A DNA stretch of 64,000 nucleotides from Gracilimonas sediminicola (GTDB taxonomy: Bacteria > Bacteroidota > Rhodothermia > Balneolales > Balneolaceae): positions 124,001 to 188,000 of the forward strand of contig NZ_JANDBC010000001.1 of assembly GCF_024320785.1 (NCBI RefSeq), given 5' to 3'. Below are positions 1 to 9,996 of the stretch, in pieces. Made by a program: the position numbers and the translations under genes. Position 1 is the first letter of the stretch, and each line of letters starts with the position of its first letter. The notes beneath the pieces were generated by a model. The model was not told where the DNA came from. It searched no databases and was given only the letters and a program-made list of their open reading frames with translations.

Positions 1-156
1 CAATTTTAACAGAATTTATTCCCGAAGCAGCCGCTCGAACGTTTGCTTCTAACCCCAATCTCTTTAATGAGACCGTAATCAATTTGCACCGTAAATTAAT
101 GCGATGGTTCGTTTGCAGGGGTTTCAGTGGCTTCCGGGAAAGGAAGAATTTTACTA

Positions 157-1902
157 ATGAAGAATCAAATTATTATTCACTCTTCGGGCAATCAGACCCG
201 TATCGCGCTTTTAGAGAACAACGAGTTAGCGCAGCTATTCATAGAAACGGAAGAAAACCAGCGTACCGTTGGTAACATTTATGTAGCCCGTGTTCATAAG
301 GTATTGAGCGGAATTCGCGCCGCCTTTATCGATATGGGTACTCCCAAAGATGCCTTTTTACACTTTTCCGATGCCGGCGACCACCTTGATGAATATATCA
401 CTAAGCTAAACGGTTCGAATGCTATTCCCGGCCATGCCAAAAAAGACATCGAGAATAAAGACAACCTCTCGAATGTTCAAAAACAGATTTTAGCGGGCAA
501 AATGTTACGTACCGGCCAGAAGTTGCTGGTTCAAATTGTTAAGGAACCGATTGGCTCCAAAGGGCCACGAATTTCTACCGACATTACCATTGCAGGACGT
601 TTTCTTGTACTTATCCCAATGGGTGATTACATCGCGGTTTCCAAAAAAATCGGGCATTACAAAGAACGCCGCCGGTTGAAAGGGATTCTAAATAATATGA
701 TCCCCGATGGTTTTGGTGTAATTGTAAGAACCGTTGCCCAGGGACAGGATAAAGAAGCCCTTGAAGATGACCTTCGAAATGTATTGAAGAAGTGGGAGCA
801 GATTGTAGATAAACTGGAAGATGCCAAGCCCCCTTCTCTGCTCTATCGTGACCTGAATATGACGGAGAGCCTGATTCGTGATCTGTTCGCCAAAAACTAC
901 GACCGGGTTTTGATTGATGATCCTGAAATGTATCGTCAGATTAAATCTTACGTTGGGCAGATAGCTCCGCAAATGGTCCCCAATGTGGAATTGTATAAAG
1001 GCAAAGAGCACATCTTCGACTTTATGAAGATTGCCCACGACGTTAATTCCATTTTCAGCCCGCGCGTAAGAATGAAATCAGGCGGTTACCTGATCTTTGA
1101 GCAGACCGAGGCCATGTATGTGGTGGATGTGAATTCCGGCCCATACGCTGCCAAAAAGAAACAAGAGGACAATTCCCTTAAAACCAACCTTGAAGCCGCC
1201 AGAGAAGTCGCTAAACAGCTCAGGCTAAGAGATATCGGTGGCATTATCGTTGTTGACTTCATTGACCTGAGGGATGACAAAAACCGCAAGAAAATTTATG
1301 ACGAGCTCAAGAAAGAATTCGTTAAAGATCCGGCCAAGACCAATGTAATTGGCATGAGTGATTTTGGGCTGGTTCAGATTACACGACAGCGTATTCGCCC
1401 AAGCGTGGTGAACTCGGTTTCTAAAGTATGCCCGGTTTGTGGCGGCTCCGGAAATGTAGTTACACAAGACACCATTCTTACCGATCTGGAAACCTGGTTA
1501 AGCAAGTTCAAACACAACACCAACTACCGCGCAGTTGACCTGTATGTAAACCCATTTCTGAAGTCGGTTCTGACAAAAGGTCTGATGAGTACGCACTGGA
1601 AGTGGATGGCTAAATTCCGCATTAAAATATCCCTGATTGGTGATGAAACGGTTTCTATGAATGAATTCCGTGCTACGCTGGTAGGTTCAGACATTGACAT
1701 TACTGATATTGTAATGAGAGATGAATCGATTGAAGAAGTGCTTGATCGTGAAGGCGAACTCATTGAGCTTGAGAGCGGTAAGGGAGATAAAGAGAATCTG
1801 GATATCTCTAAAAAAGAGAGAAGCAACTCAAGCAGATCGTCAGGCCGTAATGACAATTCGAACGGAAGAGACAATTCTAAGTACTATAAGTCTTCTAACT
1901 AA
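157..1902 (+). CDS. rng: Ribonuclease G/E family endoribonuclease
   Basis: Cytoplasmic endoribonuclease of the RNase G/E family, which acts in rRNA maturation and mRNA decay. An N-terminal S1-like RNA-binding region (NIYVARVHKVL, AAFIDMG) is followed by the catalytic core. The metal-binding aspartates sit in VVDVNSGPY and VVDFIDLRDD, and the zinc-link CPVCGGSG is intact. The last ~45 residues are a Ser/Asn/Arg-rich tail of low complexity. An in-frame GTG at 127 would add ten residues, but ATG 157 has AAGGAAG about ten bases upstream and begins the conserved region, so I prefer it. It is 55 bp upstream of hslV on the same strand and probably heads that operon. RNase G is more likely than RNase E because the long C-terminal scaffold of RNase E is absent. 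Confidence 0.93.
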   Translation: MKNQIIIHSSGNQTRIALLENNELAQLFIETEENQRTVGNIYVARVHKVLSGIRAAFIDMGTPKDAFLHFSDAGDHLDEYITKLNGSNAIPGHAKKDIENKDNLSNVQKQILAGKMLRTGQKLLVQIVKEPIGSKGPRISTDITIAGRFLVLIPMGDYIAVSKKIGHYKERRRLKGILNNMIPDGFGVIVRTVAQGQDKEALEDDLRNVLKKWEQIVDKLEDAKPPSLLYRDLNMTESLIRDLFAKNYDRVLIDDPEMYRQIKSYVGQIAPQMVPNVELYKGKEHIFDFMKIAHDVNSIFSPRVRMKSGGYLIFEQTEAMYVVDVNSGPYAAKKKQEDNSLKTNLEAAREVAKQLRLRDIGGIIVVDFIDLRDDKNRKKIYDELKKEFVKDPAKTNVIGMSDFGLVQITRQRIRPSVVNSVSKVCPVCGGSGNVVTQDTILTDLETWLSKFKHNTNYRAVDLYVNPFLKSVLTKGLMSTHWKWMAKFRIKISLIGDETVSMNEFRATLVGSDIDITDIVMRDESIEEVLDREGELIELESGKGDKENLDISKKERSNSSRSSGRNDNSNGRDNSKYYKSSN

Positions 1903-1957
1903 GGCTTGGCTTGGTTTTTGTTTTTATCGGTTCAACTATCATTAAAAAATTGAATAC

Positions 1958-2506
1958 ATGAGTTTATCTGAACTACACGCAACAACGGTAGTCGGCGTTA
2001 TCCATAATGGGAAAGCCGCTATCGGGAGTGACGGACAGGCTACCATGGATAAAACCGTGATGAAAAGCACCGTCAAGAAAGTACGCAAGCTGCACGAAGG
2101 CAAAATACTGGCCGGATTTGCCGGTTCTACCGCCGATGCCTTCACCCTTTTTGAGAAATACGAGGAAAAGCTGAACGAGTATAACGGCAACATGGAACGA
2201 GCCGCCGTTGAGCTTGCCAAAGAATGGCGAAAAGACAAATTTCTGCAAAAGCTACAGGCTTTGTTGGTGGTAATGAACAACGAAAAAGGATTATTGATAT
2301 CCGGCCAGGGTGATGTAATTGAGCCCGATGATGAGATAGCAGCCATTGGAAGCGGTGGATCCTATGCCCTTTCAGCAGCAAGAGCGATGAAAAAACACGC
2401 TTCAGAATTATCGGCTGCCGAAATCGTTGATGAGTCACTGCATATTGCAGCCGACATCGACATTTATACCAATCACAACATTACGATTTTAGAAATAGAA
2501 GATTGA
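1958..2506 (+). CDS. hslV: ATP-dependent protease proteolytic subunit HslV
   Basis: Proteolytic subunit of the HslVU (ClpQY) protease, a cytoplasmic proteasome-like double ring that degrades misfolded and regulatory proteins. The product is 182 residues, the usual family length. The catalytic N-terminal threonine is Thr9 in HATTVVGV, so an eight-residue propeptide should be removed. [14 protein letters not shown] and the C-terminal [13 protein letters not shown] are family signatures. The stop codon is one base before the hslU start, which fits translational coupling and a 1:1 partner. Assignment is secure. Confidence 0.97.
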   Translation: MSLSELHATTVVGVIHNGKAAIGSDGQATMDKTVMKSTVKKVRKLHEGKILAGFAGSTADAFTLFEKYEEKLNEYNGNMERAAVELAKEWRKDKFLQKLQALLVVMNNEKGLLISGQGDVIEPDDEIAAIGSGGSYALSAARAMKKHASELSAAEIVDESLHIAADIDIYTNHNITILEIED

Positions 2507-2507
2507 T

Positions 2508-3917
2508 ATGCTAACTATTCAGGAAAAGAATTTAACACCTCAGCAGATTGTAGCTGAGTTAGACAAATACATTGTAGGGCAGAAATCAGCAAAAAGATCC
2601 GTTTCCATTGCCCTTCGAAACCGCTGGAGACGACTCAATTCTGATGAAGAAATCAGAGATGAAATTGTACCCAATAACATTCTGCTGATTGGTCCTACCG
2701 GCGTCGGTAAAACTGAAATTGCCCGTCGCTTGGCTAAGCTGGCCCATGCTCCCTTTATGAAAGTGGAAGCCTCAAAATTTACTGAGGTTGGTTATGTTGG
2801 TCGTGATGTGGAATCGATGATCCGCGACCTGACCGATGTTGCCATCAGTATGGTGAAACAGGAAATGCAGGATCGGGTTAAGGAGAAAGCGGAGCACAAA
2901 GCGGAAGAGCGAATCCTTGATATCCTCATCCCTCCCGTAAAAAAATCCGGTGTTGGGTTTAACAGCAGCTCAAGCAGTGAAGATTTTGACCCGCAGAATG
3001 CAAGCGATTCAGAACTTAACGAACGAACCCGCGACCGCTTCCGTGAAAAACTCAGAGATGGCGAACTGGAAGACCGGGAAATTGAAATTGAAGTAAACTC
3101 TTCCAAAAACCCGATGATGAAAGTATTTGGTCCTCAGGGGATGGAAGAAATGGGCATTAATCTGCAGGATATGCTCGGCAACCTTGGCAAAGGAAATAAA
3201 AAGACCAAGCGTAAGCTTCCCATTAAAGAAGCCCGGGAAATTCTGACTGAAGAAGAAGCCGAAAAACTGATCGACCATGAATCTGCGGTTCAGGAAGCAC
3301 TGGAACGTGTTCAAAAACAAGGAATCGTATTTATAGACGAGATTGATAAAATCGCCGAATCCTCAACCGGAAGCGGTGGCAAAGGCGGACCTGATGTAAG
3401 TCGTCAGGGCGTGCAGCGCGATCTCCTCCCTATTGTTGAAGGCAGCGCCGTAAACACCAAGCACGGCATCGTAAAAACCGATCATATTTTATTCATCGGT
3501 TCCGGAGCATTTCATGTCTCAAAACCTTCGGATTTGATTCCTGAACTTCAGGGACGTTTCCCAATCCGTGTTGAGTTGAATTCCCTTACGGAAAACGACT
3601 TTATTGACATTCTCTCCAAGCCCAAAAATGCCCTCACCAAGCAGTACATTGCCATGCTGGATACCGAAGGCGTGGAAATTGAATTTAAGGATGAGGCCAT
3701 TCGGGAAATTGCCCGCATTGCTGCCGAAGTGAATGCATCCGTAGAAAATATCGGAGCAAGAAGGTTACATACCATAATGTCGTCCCTGTTTGATGAGCTG
3801 CTTTTTGCCGTTCCCGACGACATCAACTCCGGTAAGATCACGATCGATCGAGGCTATGTTGACAAGCAACTGGCCGGCATTGTGAAAGACAAGGATTTAA
3901 GTCATTATATCCTGTAA
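2508..3917 (+). CDS. hslU: HslU ATPase subunit of HslVU protease
   Basis: AAA+ unfoldase ring that binds, unfolds and feeds substrates into HslV. The protein has 469 residues. Walker A is GPTGVGKT at about residues 62-69 and Walker B lies in GIVFIDEIDK at about 272-281; between them is the charged I-domain (roughly 110-240) that handles substrates. It ends in DLSHYIL, the hydrophobic tail that in this family inserts into HslV to activate it. The ATG follows the hslV stop by one base. A 14-bp perfect hairpin follows about 35 bp after the stop. Confidence 0.97.
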   Translation: MLTIQEKNLTPQQIVAELDKYIVGQKSAKRSVSIALRNRWRRLNSDEEIRDEIVPNNILLIGPTGVGKTEIARRLAKLAHAPFMKVEASKFTEVGYVGRDVESMIRDLTDVAISMVKQEMQDRVKEKAEHKAEERILDILIPPVKKSGVGFNSSSSSEDFDPQNASDSELNERTRDRFREKLRDGELEDREIEIEVNSSKNPMMKVFGPQGMEEMGINLQDMLGNLGKGNKKTKRKLPIKEAREILTEEEAEKLIDHESAVQEALERVQKQGIVFIDEIDKIAESSTGSGGKGGPDVSRQGVQRDLLPIVEGSAVNTKHGIVKTDHILFIGSGAFHVSKPSDLIPELQGRFPIRVELNSLTENDFIDILSKPKNALTKQYIAMLDTEGVEIEFKDEAIREIARIAAEVNASVENIGARRLHTIMSSLFDELLFAVPDDINSGKITIDRGYVDKQLAGIVKDKDLSHYIL

Positions 3918-3954
3918 GGAAATCCATTGTCGTCTTTCATTTCGTATTAAAATC

Positions 3955-3988
3955 AAAGAAGGCGTTAACTTGTTTTAACGCCTTCTTT
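3955..3988 (+). terminator. Hairpin after hslU
   Basis: A perfect 14-bp inverted repeat (3955-3968 and 3975-3988, core AAGGCGTTAA/TTAACGCCTT) with a six-base loop. The T run is short, so it may be a terminator or a 3'-end stabilising stem for the rng-hslV-hslU transcript. Confidence 0.7.
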
Positions 3989-4080
3989 GTAATTGTACTA
4001 TACTACATTATTTAGTACAATCGTTTGAAATGAAATTATTTGCCGCTTTTTAGGTTTTTACTACCATACACTGATGTAAG

Positions 4081-5985
4081 ATGATATTTATGCACTTGAA
4101 AAAAATACTGTACCCCAACCTTCTCATACTTTTTATTCTTGCGGCTCTCCGCTTTACAGGCGTTGATCCTGTACTTCAGGCCGAAACGGATGACACCAAG
4201 AATTTAACCAAATATCATCAGGCACAGCGCAGTATTGTCGCTAATTATTTTCGGGAACCGGACTTAAATAATATGTATAAAACCAGTATCAAGCGGATGG
4301 TTAAAGCCATCAAGGATTCTACCCTGCTGGTTGACGGCACCCCGATTGACACTACCTTCCAGGGAGTTCAGATCAACAGCATCAGGGATTCTTTTTCGAA
4401 TTTTGAGAAGGCTTATTTATACATCTCCAATAACAGCCCTGAAGAAAATATGACCCGGCTCACTGAAGAAGCCATTAAAGGCATGTTTTCCACTCTTGAC
4501 CCCCACTCGATGTATATCGAACCGGAAGACAACGAGCAGATTCAAGCCGAGTTTGCCGGTAAGTTTCAGGGAATTGGCGTTCAGTTCCAGGTTATTAAGG
4601 ACACCATAACCGTTGTTACTGCTATTTCGGGAGGTCCCAGTGATCAACTTGGCATCCGCTCCGGAGACCGTATTATCGCCATCGAAGATTCCTCCGCTAT
4701 CGGTTTCACGAATGAAATGGTTGTAAACCGACTTCGCGGTGAGAAAGGCTCAAAAGTGAAGGTTACCGTTAAACGACCGAATGTAAAACAGCCCATCAAT
4801 TTTGTTATCACCCGGGATGACATCCCGCTTTATACTGTGGACACCTCCTACATGCTGGATGAGAAAACCGGATATATCAAGATTAACCGGTTTGCGGCTA
4901 CCACTCACGATGAATTTATGCAGGCCGTTGAAGAGCTTGAGAAAGAAGGCATGGAAAGAATTGTTCTTGACCTTCGGGGAAATCCGGGAGGCTACCTGAG
5001 CCAGGCTATCGCTATTGCTGAGGAATTCTTTCCGCAGGGAACAGAATTGGTTTCTACCAAGAGCAAGAACAGCCGCTTTAATGGCGAATACTTCTCCCGC
5101 AAAGATGGGGAACTCAAAGAAGAGCCCGTTATCATTTTAGTGGACGAAGGCGCTGCATCTGCCAGTGAAATTGTTAGTGGAGCCGTACAGGATCATGATC
5201 GCGGACTCATTGTTGGAAAAAGAACATTTGGTAAAGGTCTCGTTCAGCAGCAATACGAACTGGTTGACAAAAGCAGCGTCCGGGTTACCATTTCACGATA
5301 TTACACTCCTTCCGGGCGTCTCATTCAGAAACCATTTGTAGAAGGTGGTGAGCAATACGCGTATGAAATCTACCGTCGTGATAATGCCATGAATGATGCC
5401 TCCGAATTCATTGATCACGTGCCGGATTCACTGAAATATTCTACCGATGCCGGACGAACCGTTTATGGCGGCGGCGGTATTGTTCCTGATTATATCGTCC
5501 CTTCAGACACTACCACATCTGCCTATGTATTCAACTTCTCCATCCGTGAGCGAGCTTCCTTCGATTATGTACGCTCTTTCCTTGATGAGCAGGGAGATGC
5601 ATTCCGCAGCGAGTGGGAAAATAATTTTGAAGGATTCCGAAATACCTTTGAATGGGAACAGAAGCATGTTGATGGGGTTAAGTCATTGCTTCTGGAACGT
5701 GGCATGGTAGTTACGGATACTGTGAGCTCTCCAAAATTCCAGAATGATTCTCTATTTGTGCCTAACGGTCACTTTGAAGAAATCTCTTACCTGGTTGAGG
5801 GCAGGATGAAAGCTGAACTGGCTCGTCAGATTTGGGGCATGCAGTACTTCTATCCTATTGCCAACGATATTTTTGATAAAACCCTGAAGGAATCTATGAC
5901 TCTTTGGGATGCGGTTGCCAGGCTGGAAGCCCTTGCCAGCGGAAAAGCAGAAGCCAACATTGGGAACCTGCAAAACCAGAATTAA
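4081..5985 (+). CDS. S41 family C-terminal processing peptidase
   Basis: Periplasmic serine protease of the CtpA/Prc family, which trims exported proteins at their C termini. The 634-residue product begins with a signal sequence (MHLKKILYPNLLILFILAAL), then a helical region, a PDZ domain (around 160-240; GIGVQFQVIKDTITVV, GIRSGDRIIAI) and the S41 catalytic domain. The probable nucleophile is Ser362 in GAASASEIVSG and the lysine base is Lys385 in GKRTFGKG. A ~200-residue C-terminal extension beyond the catalytic core, ending in GNLQNQN, resembles larger Bacteroidota-type S41 proteins. A second ATG three codons in (4090) would also give a good signal peptide. It stands alone between two terminator-like hairpins. 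Confidence 0.9.
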   Translation: MIFMHLKKILYPNLLILFILAALRFTGVDPVLQAETDDTKNLTKYHQAQRSIVANYFREPDLNNMYKTSIKRMVKAIKDSTLLVDGTPIDTTFQGVQINSIRDSFSNFEKAYLYISNNSPEENMTRLTEEAIKGMFSTLDPHSMYIEPEDNEQIQAEFAGKFQGIGVQFQVIKDTITVVTAISGGPSDQLGIRSGDRIIAIEDSSAIGFTNEMVVNRLRGEKGSKVKVTVKRPNVKQPINFVITRDDIPLYTVDTSYMLDEKTGYIKINRFAATTHDEFMQAVEELEKEGMERIVLDLRGNPGGYLSQAIAIAEEFFPQGTELVSTKSKNSRFNGEYFSRKDGELKEEPVIILVDEGAASASEIVSGAVQDHDRGLIVGKRTFGKGLVQQQYELVDKSSVRVTISRYYTPSGRLIQKPFVEGGEQYAYEIYRRDNAMNDASEFIDHVPDSLKYSTDAGRTVYGGGGIVPDYIVPSDTTTSAYVFNFSIRERASFDYVRSFLDEQGDAFRSEWENNFEGFRNTFEWEQKHVDGVKSLLLERGMVVTDTVSSPKFQNDSLFVPNGHFEEISYLVEGRMKAELARQIWGMQYFYPIANDIFDKTLKESMTLWDAVARLEALASGKAEANIGNLQNQN

Positions 5986-6012
5986 CCGTTCATTCTGAAA
6001 TTTATTTAAACT

Positions 6013-6039
6013 AAAAAGGCCTCAAATGAGGCCTTTTTT
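6013..6039. terminator. Bidirectional terminator between convergent genes
   Basis: A 12-bp stem (6013-6024 pairs with 6027-6038; core AAGGCCTCA/TGAGGCCTT) with T runs on both strands. It separates the S41 peptidase from the convergent acyl-CoA ligase and probably serves both. Confidence 0.85.
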
Positions 6040-6065
6040 ATTGCAATGGATTAGGGTTACCTGGT

Positions 6066-7943
6066 TTAGTCATCCTTAAAAATATCCTCAATCAGATGAC
6101 CGTACTTATCAGAAATCACCCGTCGTTTTACTTTCAGGGTTGGGGTAATTTCTCCTGTTTCTACGGTGAATTCGTTGGGTACCAGGCGGAAGTCGCGGAT
6201 TTTTTCATGGGAGGCCAGCTCTTTGGAAAACGAGCGAATCTCTTTCTTGTAGATATCCTTCACTTCGTCCAGCTCAATAAGCTCTTCGTTGTTTGAGAAC
6301 TTGAGTCCCTGCTCTTTGGCAAACTTCCCGACCACTTCAAAGTCAGGCACAATAATAGCGGCCATGAAATTCTGTGCTTCCCCCACAACTACAATCTGAT
6401 CAATCCACTTACTGGTTTTGAAAAGATCCTCAATAGGCCCCGGATAGATGTTCTTACCACCCGCATTTACAATCATGTGCTTAATGCGATCGGTTATTTT
6501 CAGAAATCCTTCATCAAACTTGCCTACATCACCGGTATGAAGCCAGCCGTCATTGTCTATCATCTCTTTGGTGGCTTCCTCATTGTTCCAGTACCCTTTC
6601 ATCACGTTCGGGCCTTTACAGAGAATTTCACCGGCCTCAGAACTGGTATTGGTTGGATAATCTTCTCCGCTAATCTGGGCCAGCAATTTACCATCCTGAA
6701 GACTTTGGATTCCCACGGTGACGCCCGGTATAATGGTTCCAACGGCGCCTACTTTCTCCTGCCCGGGCTTATTGGCAGCCATTACGGGTGATGTTTCTGT
6801 TAATCCATATCCCTGAAGAATATTCATCCCAGCACACTGGAAAAAGGTATCAATCTCCGGAGGCAGTGCAGCACCACCTGAAACAAACAGGCGAACATGC
6901 CCTCCCGTACGTTCTTTTAGCTTATCAAAAACCAGTTTGTCAGCTATTTTCTTTTGAAGGGTAACCAGCCCGCGTTTTCCTTCTGAGTACTTGCGCCCGG
7001 TTTCAACGGCCCAGTTAAATATTTTCTTTTTGGTATCACTGCCCTCTTCCACACTTTTCACAATAAGGTTGTACATCTTCTCAAAAAGGCGGGGCACACT
7101 AATCATGATAGTGGGCTTGGCCTCGGGCATGTTTTTGGAAACGGTATCCACACTTTCCGCATAGTAAACCTCAACACCGGAGGAAATCATGGCATAATAG
7201 CCGGCCGTGCGTTCAAATGAATGGCACAGTGGTAAAAAGGAAAGCAGTCTGTCATTATCATCCCAGTAAATGTGCTGAGTAGCTGCCTTTACATTACTAA
7301 CAATATTATGATGGGTAAGCATAGCACCCTTTGGCTTACCCGTGGTGCCGGACGTATAAATTAAAGTAGCTACATCTTCCGGCTCTACTTCCATCGTTCT
7401 CTTCTTGATGGTTTCCCTGTGTTCTTCAAGATGCTTACCGCCTTCAATCAGCATATCGTCGAACATCTTCACATAACTTTCTTCCATCAAATGCTCGAGT
7501 TTTGGAACATCGAAGGCAATTACTTCTTTCAGATCGTCGCAGTTATCGAAAATCTCGACCGCCTTTTTGAGCTGAAGTCCGGTTGATACAAAGAATATTT
7601 TTGCTCCGGAATCCTGTAAAATGTACTCGCACTGCGCCGGCGGAAGCGTTGTATATAACGAAACATTTATGCCACCCACCAGCTGAATGGCAAGATCGAT
7701 AGCGGCCCATTCGTAGCGGTTTTCACTTAAAATCCCGACACGGTCTCCTTTTTCTACACCCTGCTCAATCAGGTAGGCAGCTATTGAATAGACATCATCG
7801 GTAACCTGTTCCCAGTAAATAGGTTGGTATTCAGAATCCGGGTTGGGCTTAAAATAAAACTGAGCTTTTTCAGCTCCGTCGTATTTGCGGGATAGATTCA
7901 AGAATAATTCAGTCAGTGTTTCAAAAGGGACTATTGTAGGCAT
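6066..7943 (-). CDS. Long-chain fatty acid-CoA ligase (AMP-binding)
   Basis: AMP-forming acyl-CoA synthetase that activates fatty acids with ATP and CoA for degradation or lipid synthesis. The protein has 625 residues, typical of the FadD/ACSL group. The P-loop-like motif is LIYTSGTTGKPKGAML at about 190-205, the adenylate motif is GYGLTETSP, and the hinge with the TGD motif is WLHTGDVGKFDEGFLKITDR. The C-terminal lysine region is near TPTLKVKRR. Substrate chain length cannot be read from sequence; the ACSL-like layout supports long chains. It is transcribed alone, divergently from the fur-family gene. Confidence 0.9.
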   Translation of the reverse strand: MPTIVPFETLTELFLNLSRKYDGAEKAQFYFKPNPDSEYQPIYWEQVTDDVYSIAAYLIEQGVEKGDRVGILSENRYEWAAIDLAIQLVGGINVSLYTTLPPAQCEYILQDSGAKIFFVSTGLQLKKAVEIFDNCDDLKEVIAFDVPKLEHLMEESYVKMFDDMLIEGGKHLEEHRETIKKRTMEVEPEDVATLIYTSGTTGKPKGAMLTHHNIVSNVKAATQHIYWDDNDRLLSFLPLCHSFERTAGYYAMISSGVEVYYAESVDTVSKNMPEAKPTIMISVPRLFEKMYNLIVKSVEEGSDTKKKIFNWAVETGRKYSEGKRGLVTLQKKIADKLVFDKLKERTGGHVRLFVSGGAALPPEIDTFFQCAGMNILQGYGLTETSPVMAANKPGQEKVGAVGTIIPGVTVGIQSLQDGKLLAQISGEDYPTNTSSEAGEILCKGPNVMKGYWNNEEATKEMIDNDGWLHTGDVGKFDEGFLKITDRIKHMIVNAGGKNIYPGPIEDLFKTSKWIDQIVVVGEAQNFMAAIIVPDFEVVGKFAKEQGLKFSNNEELIELDEVKDIYKKEIRSFSKELASHEKIRDFRLVPNEFTVETGEITPTLKVKRRVISDKYGHLIEDIFKDD

Positions 7944-8062
7944 ATTGATTAAATTTATTCCATAGATAACTGCGCCCGAAATATAATACTCTTGAAATCA
8001 AAAGCACGGGTTTCAAAAGCAAGTTTACATATCGTATATTACAGCGTAAATTAATTGAAGTT

Positions 8063-8569
8063 ATGGCACATCCAGCACACGAAGATACTGTAAATTTAGT
8101 AAAGGAGATTTTTCGCTCCTACCTTAAAGAAAGAAATCAGCGGCAGACACCGGAGCGTTTCATGGTTCTGGAAGAAATTTACACCGCTGACGGTCACTTT
8201 GACGCCGATGATATCTTTTTCAGAATGAAGGAAGCCGGCACCCGTGTGTCGCGTGCAACGGTGTATAACACTCTCGATCTTTTGGTGGAATGTGGCTTGG
8301 TTCAGCGTCAGCAATTCGGGAAGAGCCAGTACTATTATGAGCGTGCCTATGCCTATCAACAGCACGATCATATCATTTGCCGCGACTGTGGACATGTGCT
8401 TGAATTCTGCGATCCCCGCATTGGAGAAATACAGCGTATGCTCTCAGAAATTCACGATATGGATATTGACGGACATTCCCTCCACTTCTTTGGTACCTGC
8501 AGCGATAAAGAAGCTTGCAAAAAAAGACAGGAAAAAGGAAGTAAGTTAGCCGACCTGAAAGAATCCTGA
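8063..8569 (+). CDS. Fur-family metal-dependent transcriptional regulator
   Basis: Ferric uptake regulator family repressor, 168 residues, that binds DNA as a metal-loaded dimer. The N-terminal winged helix carries RVSRATVYNTLDLLVECGLV (about 61-80). The metal site is HDHIICRDCGHVLEF (His101, His103, Cys106, Cys109), and a second cysteine pair, Cys146 and Cys152, gives the structural zinc site. Whether it senses iron, peroxide or zinc cannot be decided; the layout is closest to Fur itself. It is divergent from the acyl-CoA ligase, with a 119-bp AT-rich shared promoter region in which I found no clear Fur box. Confidence 0.9.
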   Translation: MAHPAHEDTVNLVKEIFRSYLKERNQRQTPERFMVLEEIYTADGHFDADDIFFRMKEAGTRVSRATVYNTLDLLVECGLVQRQQFGKSQYYYERAYAYQQHDHIICRDCGHVLEFCDPRIGEIQRMLSEIHDMDIDGHSLHFFGTCSDKEACKKRQEKGSKLADLKES

Positions 8570-8582
8570 TTTACTGATCAAT

Positions 8583-9968
8583 TCAATAGTTTTGGTGTAT
8601 ATACCAAAGCACTTTTTCCATCTCTTCTTTCACTACACCCGAGGAAGTAACATAGTGATTGTTCATAAATGAGAAGATCAACTTTCGCCCGGTTCTCGTA
8701 ATTAAGTAGCCGCTAAGGCAGTGATTATTACTCAGAGTTCCCGTCTTCGCAAATACATACGGCTCGTCTCCTTCTCTGTGCGCATACCAACTACTGATGG
8801 TTCCTGATGAACCCCCTGCCGGTAAATGCCGGAACAGTAATGAGTCCTTTTCAAACTCCCTGTCGATAAGCTTCAGCAACTCCACCATATTTGTGGGAGT
8901 GAACATATTATAACGGGATAGCCCGGAACCGTCTCTCCAAACCGGCTCTTTACTGAAATCATTAAAAAACTCTGCAGATGTGTTAGCAATTACAGCTCCG
9001 GAATTCATCGGCAGATTCTGTTCGGCGGCGATATTTAACAGTAACTGTTCGGCCAAAAAGTTATCACTGGGCTGCAGCATACGGGTAAGCACCGTATCCT
9101 TTTCATTTCCATACAAGCGATTCACTTTTTCCGGCCTAACCCGATCTACATAGTTTACCTTCTTGTTCAGTGTATCACTAAGCAAACTTGTTATAAGCTC
9201 CGGCGTGTAGTGGAATGGTCGATAGCTGGTGTATTGAATAGTGTCTGCCTTCGGGCTGTACTCAATGGTATTATAGTTGAAATCCCGGTACAAGAACGGA
9301 GATTCCTTTCCCGGTCGCTGTTCGGCCATCTCGATACTGGATCTGAAGTACTCCGGCTTAATGATATAGCCTTCTTCATTTTCAGCGATCTTGGTCTGGC
9401 TGATTTCCTGAATCTCTATCTCGGCTACGTTTCCATACATCGGAAACGGGCTTTTTTCTGTCGAATAGTAGTATTGATAATCTCCCCAGGCCCAGCCAGG
9501 ACCTAACAGCTCATCTTCGTAATGGTTATCGGAATAATACAGTTCATACGGAGTGTTTTTTAAAAAAGAATATGCCGTTGTATCACTGAAATCCGGGTGC
9601 AGGAATGTAGGGTCGCCGGTTCCCCAGAAAATGAGCGAATCCCCGTTAATGATATAGTCAAGAGCCGGCAAAGAGTCGGGCAATTGTTTCAGGGCCGCAT
9701 AGAAAGTGAAAAGCTTGGTATTGGATGCCGGTGTAAAATACTTATCGGCATATCTTTGGAAGAGCGTTGTGTCTTTCTCTGGATCATGTAGAATAAATCC
9801 GGTAAAATTATCTGAAAAGACAGTTGAAGAATCAAATATTAATGCTAATGGGGAATGCTCTTCCTGTTCCGGGCGTACTTCCTCACTCACTGGTTCTGTA
9901 CTTTTACAGCCCATTAACATCAACAAAGGCAGTAGAAAAAATAAAGGCGTACGTTTCAAAAAAAGCAT
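8583..9968 (-). CDS. dacB: D-alanyl-D-alanine carboxypeptidase/endopeptidase (PBP4, S13)
   Basis: Class C low-molecular-weight penicillin-binding protein that trims or cleaves peptidoglycan cross-links in the periplasm. All three active-site motifs are present: SNTK at 82-85, SDN at 301-303 and KTG at 408-410. The N terminus is a lipoprotein signal with lipobox LMGC (Cys21), so the enzyme should be membrane anchored, unlike soluble E. coli PBP4. Length is 461 residues. It is the last gene of a minus-strand run cinA - barrel - ftsX - dacB, 28 bp after ftsX, which fits a cell-wall and division role. Confidence 0.9.
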   Translation of the reverse strand: MLFLKRTPLFFLLPLLMLMGCKSTEPVSEEVRPEQEEHSPLALIFDSSTVFSDNFTGFILHDPEKDTTLFQRYADKYFTPASNTKLFTFYAALKQLPDSLPALDYIINGDSLIFWGTGDPTFLHPDFSDTTAYSFLKNTPYELYYSDNHYEDELLGPGWAWGDYQYYYSTEKSPFPMYGNVAEIEIQEISQTKIAENEEGYIIKPEYFRSSIEMAEQRPGKESPFLYRDFNYNTIEYSPKADTIQYTSYRPFHYTPELITSLLSDTLNKKVNYVDRVRPEKVNRLYGNEKDTVLTRMLQPSDNFLAEQLLLNIAAEQNLPMNSGAVIANTSAEFFNDFSKEPVWRDGSGLSRYNMFTPTNMVELLKLIDREFEKDSLLFRHLPAGGSSGTISSWYAHREGDEPYVFAKTGTLSNNHCLSGYLITRTGRKLIFSFMNNHYVTSSGVVKEEMEKVLWYIHQNY

Positions 9969-9996
9969 AAATAATGGTTATATAAGTTAATCCTGA

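Noticed and set aside
3-275. An open frame from the window edge through 275 ahead of and overlapping rng
   Set aside because: It overlaps the rng start by about 120 bases, resembles no protein I know, and rng codes strongly in another frame. I treat 1-156 as the rng leader plus possible end of an unseen gene.
7944-8062. Fur box between the acyl-CoA ligase and fur-family genes
   Set aside because: The region is AT-rich but no 19-bp Fur-like palindrome is evident.
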